64,000 nt of DNA from Polychytrium aggregatum. Taxonomy: Eukaryota; Chytridiomycota; Chytridiomycetes; Polychytriales. The position numbers and the translations under genes were made by a program. The first letter of the stretch is position 1, and every line of letters starts with the position of its first letter. Positions 23,056 through 34,426 of the stretch are shown here, in pieces. Below the pieces are notes generated by a model, which ran no database searches, was not told the DNA's origin, and saw nothing but the letters and a program-made list of their open reading frames with translations. The DNA lies in assembly GCF_025602895.1 (NCBI RefSeq), contig NW_026516241.1, positions 124,001 to 188,000 on the forward strand. Reading direction: 5' to 3'.

Positions 23056-24943
23056 GACATATATATCACCCCCGGCGCTCGTCCACCCTGCTGCCCATGC
23101 CTCCCCACCATATCCCGCCTGGGCCGCAGCCTCGCCCGGCACAGCCCCAGCACGCACCTGTCCTGTGCGCCCACTGGCACACGCACAGCCCCGTGGCATT
23201 GGCTGCTCGCCACCGGCCGTTTGCACGTTCGGCCAGGCCCACAAAGGATCAGCCGGCTCGGCGGGTGCATCGGCCTGTCGGCTTGCGCAAGCGGCTTGTG
23301 CAAGCGGCTTGGCTGTCTCGGTCTGGTTCAGCTGCATGCAGTCCGTCGGTTCACTCCAGGCGAGCAGCTTGTCGGCGCTGCTGGGGTGTCCATTGATTTG
23401 CATTCGTCCTCTGGCGGAAGGAGCTGTGGCCAAGGTCCCGCACTTGCTCCCCAGCAGATCGCGGACCTCAAAGCAATAGCACCCCCCCCCTGGTCAGCCG
23501 CCTCTGGTCCGGTGCATCTGTCTTCCGGCATGTCCTTTGGCTGCCGCATCCGATGCCAGCGCCATTGCCTGTGCTGCTTGCACCAAGACGTGCGCCATTT
23601 TTGCATTTTTGTAATACACCCGACCATTCCGGCTTTGACATCGCTCCAACACACCAATACATCCACAGCATCAACTTCATACTACATCCATTCCAATTAC
23701 ATCCATTTCATACTACATCCACTTCAACTACATCCACATCCGCTCCATCCACTCCTTCACACCGCCGCGGCCGTCGCACTCTCGCCGCTGCGAACCCCCC
23801 CCCCTGCCGCATCGCTTCTGGCCGGCCGCGGCTTCGTCCGTGAGTCCCGCGCCGGCCCGAGCTCGCCCTGTGCGCCCTTGGCCGCTTGCCTTCCCGTTCT
23901 GCCGTCCACAAGGCCGCCTGCCCACCGCGCAACGCCGTCCAGACCCGGGTTGTGCACGCACCTATATATCTTTCGCCTTCGTCCTGGCCACCCTTCCTCC
24001 CTGCCCTTCTCACACGGACTTGCTCTCCAACAGACCCGCTCGAGCCCGCGGTGCCTTGCTCCTCATCCATTCTTCTGGCCACCGCATCTCGCTTCGCCAG
24101 CATCTCCCGCGCTGTTCCTGTGTCCTCTTCTCCTTTGCCACACCTCGAACTGCGACTTGGCCTCATTCCGCTGGCCCTTTTGCTCCTCAGACGTTGATTC
24201 CCTCAGACTTTGGCCCCTCAGACCTTGATCCTCAGACCAACCAGCTCTCGTCGCTCGCCTCAGTCGACCACTGCCGTCGTCTCCCAGACTTGCTCTTGCC
24301 TCTTGCTCGCAAAAGTATCCCCCTCCGTCGCCTCGCTTCTCGCTTCTGCGACAGAGTCCCCCCTTGCTTGTTTGTTTCTCCCTCTGTCTCCGATCCATCG
24401 GTGCGATACATTCCGCTCAATCCTTCAGGGCCTCTCGCTGCCGCTGCCCTGTCCCCTCGCCTCTGTCGCCGCACGTTGTCGGAATCCTGAGCACAGCGGC
24501 CTCGCTCTACTATTGCTTGACCCTTCAAGTGCACCCTTGCTTGCCTCCAGGCCCGTTCTTCCTCTTTGCACACAGACCCTCTCTCCCACAGGGTCTTTCT
24601 GCCTTTCTGCGTCGCTCCAGCCGCTGAGCTTTTTGAATCCGAACCCCCTTCCCCAAGCACACAAGTCTGCTGCCAACAACAGACCCTTGCTTGCTCTGTC
24701 CAGATCGTCTCCTCCGATCTCGCTTGTGCCTTCCATCGAACTCCGAAGCCCTCTTCGTCTCCACCGGTCCACGCGACGGCGCTGTCCCTCACCAACCTTT
24801 TCCAAGCGGACCTACTGCCTCAACCACAAGCGTCTCCTGCTCGCTCGCTCCTCCGCCTTTGCCGCCTTCCTTTTTGCCACTTGATAAACCCGCCTCAACT
24901 CCTTCCCCCCCTTCCCTCGCTCTCGCTTCTCTTCGCTGCATCC

Positions 24944-26201
24944 ATGGCTGCTTCCGTGCTTCTCTCCCTCCCCAGCAACATGAACATCGACTCGACCCCG
25001 CCTTCTGCCCATCTCGATCGTCCCATCTCATCCTTCTCGCGCGTCGCAAAATCCAAGCTGAGGATCAAGCCCTCGCTTGCCATTGAGACCACCGCTTCCT
25101 CTCCAATCCAGCGGCCGGCCGTGCGACGCAAGCTCTCGATCGCCCCGCTTTCCGCCGCCTGTCTGTCCATCAACCCGACTTTCTCGGAATCCTTCCCCAC
25201 CGATGCTCCACTCTCTGCCCGCGAGGATGCCCTGAGCCATCCCGATCGCTGCCCATACCAGGGCGGCCCGATCTCGATTCTGCCCAATCTCTATCTCGGC
25301 TCGGAATTCAACGCCTCCAACCCCGAGGTCCTGGCCCGGTACGACATCAAGTACATCATCAACGTCGCCGCCGAGGTCCGCAACCACCTGTATGAGCCCC
25401 GGTCAAAGCTCTCCTCGGGATCCAGCACGCCTTCGGACAGGTGTGTAGATGCATTTGCCGATCCTTTGCCGATGCAGTGTCTGCCGCACTGCTCGATCTG
25501 GTGCGACAATCACCCCATCCCAGCGGCTGCCACACTGCTCGATCTGGTGCCATGATGGCGATCGACGCCACCCATGCTGCGCCGGTCGTTTCTGGCTCGG
25601 AGTTTGTGCTGCGAACACTGCCGATCCCGCCCAGCTCGCTCTTCTTCTGCAGCGGCGATCTTCGATGCCGATCGTGCGCTGTCCCCCTTCCAGACACTAA
25701 TGCCTCTCTCCCTTATCTCTCCGCAGCAGCCCCGCCACGTCGTCCTGCTCGTCGTCCACCTGCACGCCTGGCTCCTCGCCCCTGGCCTTCTCCTTCACTA
25801 GCTCGGTCACCGACTCGATCCTCACCCTGTCTATGGAGGACCGCCAAGCCTCGCAGACCAGCTCCAGCCCAAAGTCGCCTGCGACTCCCTCGGTCAAATA
25901 TTCAAAGCTCACCTGGGGCCACAATGCCGACAACATTGCCAACGACTTTGAGCGGGCCTTTGGCATCATCAACGAGGCGCGATCCTCCAACTGCGCCATC
26001 CTGGTCAACTGCCAGCAGGGCATCTCGCGCTCGGCAACCCTCATCATCGCCTATGTGATGCACACCCTGAGACTCAGCTGGTGCGATGCCCACAAGTTCG
26101 TCAAGGACCGCTCGCCGTACATCTGCCCCAACATCAGCCTGCTCTCGCAGCTCGCCGAGTACGAAAAAACCCTGGACATTGTGCGCGGCTCCAACCTGTA
26201 G
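24944..26201 (+). CDS. Dual-specificity (MAP kinase) phosphatase-like protein
   Basis: Two exons (24944-25440 and 25727-26201) join in phase to 323 aa. The N-terminal ~85 residues are Ser/Pro-rich and may hold a kinase-docking site with a basic KSKLRIK cluster. The catalytic domain begins near ISILPNLYLGSE, and an insertion rich in Ser and Thr sits at the exon junction. The signature loop is NCQQGISRS at 260-268 with nucleophile C261 and R267. The His that usually precedes the Cys is Asn (N260). The domain ends with a YICPNISLLSQL helix. The family dephosphorylates Thr and Tyr of MAP kinases in cytosol or nucleus. The specific substrate is inferred only from similarity to Msg5/Pmp1-type fungal enzymes. 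Confidence 0.85.
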
Positions 26202-27575
26202 CCGGTCCACTTTGATCCTGCATCCTCATTCTTCTCCCTCCCCTCCTCCTCCTTCACACTCCGGGTGCCTCCTCCCCCCCCCTCCTTTCCACTTAATCTG
26301 CCACATTCAGGTCGGCCTAATTTCTCCATCATGCCGTCATGTTCCGCCCAAGGTCCTCTGACCACTCATCGATTCGCATCCCGGATCCTCCTCCCCCCTC
26401 TTCCCATCCAGATCCTACATTTCCGCCGTCTGCCTTTGCCTTTCGTTTCTCCCTTTTTTTGGATCGTTTGCTGTTGGACTTTTGTTTCTTGTTGCTGATA
26501 CGGCGCGGCGCCCACCTATCTCCCTGCCTGAGCACCAATCTGTTGTTTACTTCTCATCCATATGACCTCACTGCATTTTTCAATCTGCTTCTTCCTCCCG
26601 CCCTTCGCATCCAGCCAACGTTGCGACCGATCTCCTGTGCCCTCCTCCCCACATGATACGGAGGGACATTTATTTGCCGATCATCCGTCTCTGTCGTTCC
26701 CTCCACTCCCACCGACGGACGGCACTCGTTATCCATCAAAACGGTCGATCTTCTCCCGCTGTGTAATTTTTCATCCTTGGAAAAGGCTCTATAGATAGAG
26801 AGGGCTTGGCTGCAGTCGGCTGTCCCCACAGAGCACGCAAAGGTGTGATCCATGTTTCCGAGTCTGTTCATATCCACTCAACCCACAAAAAACCAACCCG
26901 ACCCCCGCGCCCTTCCATTCCCACACCCCTCTGCTTCGTGCTGCTGCTGCTGCTTCCTGCTGCTCCTGCTCCCTCTGCTATCGCCGGTAGGGCTTCTTGT
27001 GTTTGTCTGGAATAGCGAATACAAAAATCGTATATCAAGCTGAAAGTGACTGGCATATCTGCCCTTCCCTGAGAATGGAATGCAATTGGGCGAGGCCGGC
27101 ACGGTGTGGTATGGTCGTCACCACCCAAGACACCACAAACCCAATTCGCTTGGCCTCTCGCCACCCAGTATGCCCGACCGGCTCTGCTGAGCAGCCCCAT
27201 CTGCCTCCCTGCCATGACCCCCCGCCTCCCGCATTGGCTCTTTGCCCTCCCCCCAACGCTCTGCTCCCTTGGCGGGCTTTCCCTCGTCTGCCTCCATCTC
27301 GTCCAGGGCTTGTTTCCGCAAGGTGCGCATCTGTTTGCGCCATGGATCGCTTGGCCCTGCGTCCATGAGATTTGCATCCGTTTACGACCAGGCCAGACCG
27401 GTCATGCTTCGGCGGCTGTCCCCATGCGTCTCCCTCCACATCCGGAGACACGACGCAGCCGCAGCTCTCGTTTCCCACAGACCGCCGGTGGTTTCTTAAC
27501 ATCTTCACTTCTCCTCTCCCCAATAAGTCCATTAGCTTCTCCTCCAAAAGAAGAAAGGCCACCTTCCAGATATCC
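26202..27575. other. Intergenic, pyrimidine-rich
   Basis: 3' flank of the phosphatase gene and leader of the GTP cyclohydrolase gene. It is CT-rich with C-runs. Open frames here have low complexity and no similarity. Confidence 0.4.
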
Positions 27576-28708
27576 ATGTCATCCGATTCGCCTCTCGATG
27601 CCGAGCCCAAGGACTCCGAAAAGAGAGCCAGTGTCGTCATGCCGCTCTTCCCCGAGACCCCGCGCCGGTCTTCTGTCGAGCACGGCCAGATCGAGCAAGT
27701 CTCCGCAGCCACCCGCACGATCCTCAGGGCCATCGGCGAAAACCCCGAGCGAGAGGGCCTGATCAAGACCCCCGAGCGCTACGCCAAGGCCCTTGCCTTC
27801 TTCACCAAGGGCTACGAGGAGGACGTGGGCGAGCTGCTCAACGATGCCATCTTCGAGGAGGAGCACGAGGAGATGGTGATCGTCAAGGACATTGACATTT
27901 TTTCGTTGTGCGAGCACCACATGGTCCCGTTCTTTGGCAAGGTAAAGGGCGGCCATTTTGTCTCGGTGTCGCCTTGGCTTCGGCATTGCACCACCACTCG
28001 CCCATGTTCGCTGTTTAACAATTGCTTTTGTTTGCTTCTCCTGGTTGTGCCTCTTCTGCCTCTTCTGCCTCTTCTGCCTCTTCTGCCAGGTCCACATTGG
28101 ATACATTCCCAACCGCCGCGTCGTTGGGCTCAGCAAACTTGCCCGCATCTCCGAGATGTTTGCCCGGCGTCTGCAGGTGCAGGAGCGCCTCACCAAGCAG
28201 ATCGCAAACACCCTGATGGATGCCCTCCAGCCTCAGGGCGTCGCCGTCATTGTCGAGTGCAGGTCAGCATGCCATCCATTAGAAGCATAACGGTGATGAG
28301 GCGGGAAAGGGGGGGGGTGGGCTATCCCGAGTCACGCTTCCAAGTTCACATCCTGATCGACTTTACCCTCCCCCCCCCTCCATCTCATGTTTTGCATGAC
28401 GGTCGGAACCAATCTCATTCAAATGCCGTTGGTCCTAGCCACATGTGCATGGCCATGCGCGGAGTCCAGAAGCCCGGGGCCAAAACAATCACAAGCTGCA
28501 TGCTCGGTGTGTTCCTGAAGGATCCCAAGACACGCGAAGAGTTCTTGAAGGTGCGGTATTGCGTCCTTTCTCCTCGTCCTTTGCATGTCTGCGACCGCTG
28601 CGAGATCATCATTGCCTTGGGGGCCCTGAGCTAACAAAGCGATCCACCCGGTGTCATCGCATTCGTTGGACACATCGAATACCATTCCCACAGCTGGCCC
28701 GGGAGTAG
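27576..28708 (+). CDS. GTP cyclohydrolase I (EC 3.5.4.16)
   Basis: Four exons (27576-27941, 28090-28262, 28439-28550, 28694-28708) join in phase to 221 aa. The last exon codes only four residues and the stop. It catalyses GTP to 7,8-dihydroneopterin triphosphate, the first step of folate and tetrahydrobiopterin synthesis, as a cytosolic homodecamer. Visible are the zinc and active-site motifs [10 protein letters not shown] (C112, H114, H115) and C183 in SHMCMAMRG. The [17 protein letters not shown] and [13 protein letters not shown] blocks are also present. The N-terminal ~45 residues are variable, as usual in fungi. I chose the ATG at 27576; the frame is open further upstream but the sequence there is leader-like. 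Confidence 0.93.
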
Positions 28709-29159
28709 GGCCGCCTCCAAGCTGTAGTTAGGGGCCACCCGCTCTCTCGCTCCGATCCTCCGATCCTCCGATCCTCCGATCCTCCGATCCTCCGATCCTC
28801 AACTCCAGTTCTCGATTCATCGGCGCAGGTACAGGGCAAGCGAGCAGTGTGTTCATGCAGAGCCGTCGAGTACCACAAGCAGAGCTGTGCGTGCTGGATC
28901 ATATACGAATTCATATTCATGTCCACGTTCGTGCTCATGTCCACGTTCATGTTCATGTTATGTTCATGTGAGCTCCTAAATACTTCAAATCAAAGCGGTT
29001 GGAAGGCGCAACAGGCACCTGATTCACTCGAGCCAGGCTCTCATGGTGCCCCTTGGGACCGTGGGAGATCCACCTCAACCAGAGCGTGAGAGAAAGAGAC
29101 CGAGAGAGGGATAGGAGAGGAGGCCGGGACTTGCTGTCCCTCCCCCCCCCCATGATTCA
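28709..29159. other. Short intergenic region with tandem repeats
   Basis: Between the convergent GTP cyclohydrolase and NDUFAF3-like genes. It contains a GATCCTCC array and an imperfect repeat of ttcatgtccacg at about 28910-28970. No gene seen. Confidence 0.4.
28751..28800. repeat. 8-bp tandem repeat
   Basis: About six perfect copies of gatcctcc, downstream of the GTP cyclohydrolase stop. Confidence 0.9.
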
Positions 29160-30404
29160 TCATGGCTTTTGGGCAGGTTCCTGTTGGATATCGACCACGG
29201 GACGGCCACTGCGAGCCGACGTGGGAATCATCGGCAAAAGTGCAGCAGCAACAACTCGTCCGTCGCCGAGAAGCAGGCTGTAGGTCGACGCAGCATGTCT
29301 CTGAGAACAGAACAGAACCCCCCGATGGTTCGAGAGTCAAATGCCAGCGATGCGGCAGGAGGGAATAAGAGCAGCGGGCGATGAGCAATAATCAGCGATC
29401 GGCAAGGAGCGAGTTGTGGAGCATCAGTGTTCAACCTGAGCCCTGATTGCCTGTCACAGTTTCCCCCTTTTTTTCTCCGTCTTTGTTTCGCTGCTGCTTA
29501 CCGTTGGAAGGATCTCGATCTGGATTCCAAGAGAGTGTAGGTACTTGCGGAGGTTTTCTGGCAGCGGGTGTGAGCGCACGCCGGTGCCGATGACCAGAAT
29601 CTCTGCAGGGGTCGAGGGAGGTGGTGGATGCACCCAGAGTTATGGGCTGTTAGTGCCCGCGATACCGTCTGTGCTATGAGACTCGCTCGCTCGGGAGTCG
29701 GTGCTCGTTGCCAGGATCTTCTCTGCTGCGGCTTGAGGTCTTGCTCGGCCGATGCTCCACGGCATCCAATGGCGTCCTCATGCCGATTGAGTGGCAACGA
29801 ACCATCCTCACATTCTAGCCCGGCACGAAGACGAGCACGGGGGGCAACAACAACACCAACGGGGCAGCAACAACACACGGGGCAACGGCAATATCATCAA
29901 GTTACCTGGCGTCGGATGTAGCACTTCAAAGATCTTGAAGACTTCTGCTGTCCAGCCGTAAAAGACCGAGCCCGGGTCGGTCTCGAGTCCTTCCTCGACC
30001 GCCGACTGGACCCGCTCATCCAGGCCCTCGACAACAACGTCGCTTCCGACGCCGAACTGAGGCACGTCCCACATCAGGACCGTCCCGCCGCTGACGATCA
30101 AGGCCGGGCCTTGGATCGAGATGTCGCCGATGGTGAAGCCAAAGTTCGTGACGGCCTTGGGAACTCGGGCGCCTGGAGGGAGCGCGGCGGCAAGGATGTC
30201 GTGCCGGGATAGACTCTGTGAACCGGACGATGCAGATGGAGCCGATGGAGCCGAGGCAGACGACGGGCCGCTGTTGTTGCGAGAGCTTGGGCTCGTCGAA
30301 AGCAGCCGAGCTGGAATGCCATTGTGGCGGCCCTGTCGCGCTGCGGTCGCTGCTGCCGAGGAGATGCCTCTCAGGGTTTGAGCTGCTGCTGATCGAGCCC
30401 ACAT
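29160..30404 (-). CDS. NDUFAF3-like mitochondrial complex I assembly factor
   Basis: Three exons (29906-30404, 29503-29603, 29160-29300) join in phase to 246 aa. The first ~60 residues are rich in Ala, Arg, Ser and Gln with almost no acids, typical of a mitochondrial presequence. The rest is an Mth938/DUF498-type domain: FTIGDISIQGPALIV, a VLMWDVP strand, EILVIGTGVR and RHAASTYSLLLGDGRVVAAALLP at the end (given in parts: RHAASTYSLLL then GDGRVVAAALLP). The family assists assembly of respiratory complex I together with NDUFAF4. Its presence fits an organism with complex I, as in most fungi outside budding yeasts. Confidence 0.85.
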
Positions 30405-31040
30405 TCTTGGATATGCGCCGGAGCGAGGGAGGGGTGGGAGAATGCTTGTCGCGCTCGGCGATGATGGTTGTGTGCTCGGTAATGACGGTCGCAAACGCAG
30501 CGACAGGCGATCCTGCTGGACTGCGGCTGGAAGGTGATTTCGCAGGCTGGAGATCGCGGCGCACGTGGCTGGCCTGTTGCTGGCTCGCCGTTCTTCCCAC
30601 CACCCCCATCGCACTCCACACAGAGCCGACCCGCTTGAGCTGCCGACGGGCTGGTGATTTGGTTTGCTTCTTTCAATTTGGTTTACGGGGGAAGCCGGAG
30701 ATGATATTACAGCGTGTCCGCGTTGTGCAAGAAAAGTACAAACATGATGAGGGCAGCCAATCGAGTCGTCAAACTGCAATGCATTCCCTTCACATCCGAG
30801 TCGGCACGGGCCAGTGGACAATCCGTGAACGCAGCAAAGTGCAATAGTACAAGCAAGCAAAACAAATGAATGAAAATCAACAGAGTGAACCTGGTATGCA
30901 GTCGTGTCGACGGGTGTCAGCGCGTGAGAGTAACGGCAAACACACATGCGGAGCTGCGGGAGGAGGAGGGTGGTGTCCATGCCAAGCCAAAGCATTCAAA
31001 GCGGATGAGGAATGAGGAATTCGCCACGGTGTCTTCGCTC
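30405..31040. other. Intergenic, no gene seen
   Basis: Upstream of the NDUFAF3-like gene and 3' of the MFS gene, both on the minus strand. Nothing distinctive. Confidence 0.4.
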
Positions 31041-33245
31041 TCAGTTGGACTCGGGGACCTTGGTGGCCTTGGGGTTCTTGCGAGCATCCCAGTTCAGCGG
31101 CTTCAGTAGAAGCGTAAAGAGGAAGCCAAAGCCGACGATGCAGCAGCAAACAAGCCAGACCATGCGGAAGGCGTCGACAAAAGACTGGACGACGGGGGTG
31201 CGGATGTTGGGAGGCAGAGCCCAGATGGTCGTGGGGTCGAACTGGCGGAGGCAACAAGAGCAAAGGTCAGAAGCAGGGCACTTACCGTCTCGGCAACGGA
31301 AGAAAGCTGGGCCGAGATGTACAACACCGATTCAAAGGGCATCGCCGGCACCATAGCTGTCTGCATGCAGAAAGGAAGAGTGCAGGCGCTTACCGATCCG
31401 GTGCCGGCCAGGGAGACGTTGGGGCCCAGTCGACTGGCAAGCGCCGACTGGAATCGGCTGGTCATGATAGTCTGGAAGAGAGTGACGCCAAAGACACCGC
31501 CGAGGGTACGGAAGAAGGTGTTGACGGCCGTGGCAGATGCAAGGCGACGGACAGGAACCGAGCCCTGGACAAACAGGGTGATGGTCTGCATGGTGGGGCC
31601 CATGGCAAGGCCCACCAAAGCATGAAGGAGGTACTCGATGGTGATGCTGGAGTTCTCGTCGAGGATGATGAGAAGGCCGATGGAGATGGTGAGGAGGGCC
31701 ATGCCGCCGATCGAGAAGGGCCGGGTGAGACCAAACCGGGAGATGGTCAGGCCAGAGATGATGGATGAGAATGACAGGGCCAGCACAATGGGCAGCAGCG
31801 AGAGACCGGCCTGGGTGGCGTTGTAGTTGTGGATGATTTGATAGTACAGTGGAATGAAGTAGATGAAGCCATAGAGCTGGAAACCGACCGTAAATGCAAT
31901 GATGCTGCTGGCGTTGAAGTTGAAGACGGTGAACAGGTCCATGGGCATCATGGGCTCGCGAGATACCTTGGCTTCGACCAGGACAAAGACGATGAGCATC
32001 AGGAAGCCAAAGATGAGCAGGCACAGGACCGTGGCCGAGGTCCAGGGATAGGTGCTTCCGCCCCAAGTCAGACCGAGGAGCATCAGCACCACGCCGCTGG
32101 ACACCGTCAGGATGCCCCAGCCATCGAGACGATGGATCTTGTCGCGGAAGGTGCCGGGACTGGACGGAATCTTCATCAAGAAGAAGACGCAGACCAGGGC
32201 GATGAAGGTGAAGGGTGCGACGATGAAGAAGCACCAGCGCCAGCCGGCCGAGCTGTCGGTAAAGTATCCGCCGATGATGGGGCCGAGGACGGTGGCGACA
32301 GAGAAGACGGCGCTGTTCATGCCTTGGTAGGGGCCACGCTTCTTGGGAGCGACAATGTCGCCGACGACGATGTAGACCATGGAGGTGATGATGCCGCCGC
32401 CCAGACCCTGGACGGCACGGGCGACGATGAGCATGATCATGGACTGGCTGAAGCCGGAGACGATGGTCGAGACGAGGAAGATGAAAGCGGCGAGTATGAC
32501 GACGGCCTGGCGGGACGAGCATTGGGAGCGTGTGAGTGAGTGGCATCCGGTGGCATCCGTGGTGGGTTCGGTGTGAAATCTGAAGCGACATTGCCAGCGA
32601 CAGTGGGTGCAGATGCATGCGATCGATGCAGGGACGAGGAGACAGCAACCGCGGCAGTATACAACAGGGCAGCGCGGTTGTCGTGGCGGCAGAATCCAAG
32701 CCCTGAAGCCCTGAAGCTCTGCGCCAGGAATCCCGAGCAACCCAAGGCAGCGTGACCTTACCTTGCGACCGAAAATGTCACTGAGGACGCCGCTGACGGG
32801 CTGGATGGCCGTCGAGGTGAGCAGGAAGGCCGTGGCAACCCAAGAATAGTCGTTCATGTCGTTGAGCTGGTTGGCGATCGAGGGCAGGGCCGTGGCGATG
32901 ATGGTGCCGAGTAGCGATGCCGAGAAAAAGAGCATCATCAGGGCAAAGAGGATGCCGATAAACTGTGGGTGGAGGGCGATATGGCATGGGCGGCAAGAGA
33001 AGCGGTTAGGACCGACATGCAGTGTTGGGGACGGCCTCAGGCTGCTGCTTGGACAGTGTGCATCCATGCATCCATGCATCCAAGCAAGCAGGCCTGCCAG
33101 AGGACTCGGCCAGGACACCGACCTCGACACGGGTGACGACCACCCGGGGTTTGTCCGGGTCGGGCGGGGCCATGGCATCGGCCCTGACATCGACAGACTC
33201 GACAGTCTTGTCGGCATCGGCGATTTCGATGTTGGTAGAGGACAT
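31041..33245 (-). CDS. MFS transporter, DHA2-type (14-TM) drug:H+ antiporter
   Basis: Five exons (33123-33245, 32762-32962, 31394-32506, 31286-31360, 31041-31241) join in phase to 570 aa. A 41-residue acidic cytosolic tail precedes the first membrane helix. Motifs include TIIATALPSIANQL (helix 1), SDIFGRK (motif A), ARAVQGLGGGI and GPIIGGYFTD (motif C-like), spread over about 14 hydrophobic segments. The C-terminus is short and Lys-rich. The family exports toxic compounds across plasma or vacuolar membrane; substrate is unknown. The Fanzor element sits only 154 bp upstream of the start codon, about 30 bp beyond the TATA-like box, so the gene's promoter has been altered by the insertion. Confidence 0.88.
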
Positions 33246-33360
33246 GGCAGATGGAAGGCAGCGCGGGTGGGGCCGAGCGGGAGAGGGGAGAGTCGCTAAG
33301 AGGCAGGCGAGGACGCTTTTCTGTTTCGAAGAATCAAACAATGGAGACGGGGAAGACCTC

Positions 33361-33370
33361 CTATTTATGC
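33361..33370 (-). promoter_or_regulatory. TATA-like box of the MFS gene
   Basis: gcataaatag on the minus strand, about 115 bp before the MFS start codon and 30 bp from the left end of the transposon. Confidence 0.4.
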
Positions 33371-33399
33371 TGGAGCCCGGCAAAGGACCGATGGGTTTA

Positions 33400-33425
33400 C
33401 AGGCAATCCAATAAAAAACGGGACA
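33400..33425 (+). repeat. Left terminal inverted repeat
   Basis: 26 bp starting CAGGCAATCC and ending AACGGGACA. It pairs imperfectly with the right end; the inner 13 bp match perfectly apart from A-run length. Confidence 0.8.
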
Positions 33426-33483
33426 CCCGGGTTTTTGACCATTCATCGAATATTTTGTTACCCAATGTTATCGCGCGCTGGCC

Positions 33484-34134
33484 ATGACCATTCGCCACAC
33501 ATCCGACTTTCGCACCGCCGCATTGCGATGCTACGCCCTCATCCATAGCCTGCGTAAGGTTGCCTCCATATTCAGTGTATCCAAGAGCACCATCCATCGA
33601 TGGCACCGAGGATGCAAGCTGGATGACCCATCCCGGGTCCCAGCTCGCAGATCCACTTTCTTCGAGCAGGCATGTCCAGTCATTCGCACCCTGATTGAAC
33701 AGGACCCGTTCCAGACTGGTCCTGTGTTGCGATGCAAGCTCGAGTCCATCCTCCAGAGGAAAGTATCACTCTCACTCTGCCACACTGCCATCCACCGAGC
33801 AGGTCTCTCACACAAGAGGGCAACACACCTCTACAAGTCCAAGCGACTGGATGAGCGAGTGGCACAGTTCAGGGACCAGGTCCGCTCCATCGACCCACGA
33901 CGATTCGTTTTTGTCGATGAGACAGGGATCAGGAGATCCATTTTCCCTCTCTACGGATACTCACCGAAGGGTGCTCCGCTTCGCCAGCGCAATCACATGA
34001 AACACAAGTCTGTCTCGGCTGCATTTGCCATCAACCACTCTGGTGTGCTGCATCGAGCGCCGAGGATGGTCAGTGATCTTCACCCCACCTGCCTCGCCCG
34101 ACTTCAATCCCATCGAGAACTTCTTTGGGGTTGA
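33484..34134 (+). pseudogene. Broken IS630/Tc1-mariner (DDE_3) transposase
   Basis: A 216-aa frame. Residues ~1-50 form a helix-turn-helix (ASIFSVSKSTIHRW). A linker leads to the first catalytic Asp in FVDETGI, followed by GYSPKGAPL. After the strand SAAFAINHSGVL the sequence jumps. From about 34061 a different frame encodes GWSVIFTPPASPDFNPIENFFG, here split as GWSVIFTPPA and SPDFNPIENFFG, which is the block with the last catalytic acid. The stretch that should carry the second Asp (normally a DNA..H motif, about 40-50 residues) is missing. An internal deletion with frameshift therefore inactivated the enzyme. The sequence is otherwise well preserved, so the lesion looks recent. Confidence 0.85.
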
Positions 34135-34290
34135 GTCCCCACCGATTTGGGGTTGAGCTCCTCCAATTTGGAGTTGAGCTCCCCAATCACGCCGCCATTT
34201 TGACGCTCAAATCCCTGGCTTGAACCTCTCGGCGATTTTTGAACAGGTCGTTTCCCCAACCAGCCCGCGCAGACGGGTTCCTGCTCTCGG

Positions 34291-34298
34291 GTATAAAT
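34291..34298 (+). promoter_or_regulatory. TATA box of the Fanzor gene
   Basis: gtataaatg about 130 bp upstream of the Fanzor ATG, inside the element. Before it lie three imperfect gggttgagct/ggagttgagct repeats (34128-34185). Confidence 0.5.
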
Positions 34299-34426
34299 GC
34301 CACACCTTCGTCCTGCTGCTTTCATCCCTCATCTCGCCTTGATCTGATCATCGCGCTATTGTACGATAAAAAAAAGTCTCTGTTCTGACCAGTACCACTG
34401 GCAGGCATCCAGCATCATCTGCCCCC

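Larger units (their letters stand above)
21347..24943. other. Long repeat-bearing intergenic region
   Basis: About 3.6 kb between the WD40 and phosphatase genes. It contains a (CTTG)n microsatellite, a 14-bp minisatellite and a CT-rich stretch (about 24000-24940) that looks like the promoter and leader of the phosphatase gene. A 902-codon open frame crosses most of it, but it has no domain and reads straight through the satellites, so I do not call it. Confidence 0.45.

Noticed and set aside
21520-24228. A 902-codon open frame on the plus strand
   Set aside because: It has no domain, runs unbroken through the CTTG and 14-bp satellites and into the CT-rich leader of the phosphatase gene, and its composition follows base bias. 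It is probably a chance frame in GC-rich DNA.
31332-32699. A 455-codon frame overlapping the MFS gene in another frame
   Set aside because: Arg/His/Pro-rich shadow of the long MFS exon.
31103-33217. MFS gene as a single 704-codon frame
   Set aside because: The frame reads through introns and inserts non-membrane sequence; spliced exons with consensus sites give a normal 570-aa transporter.
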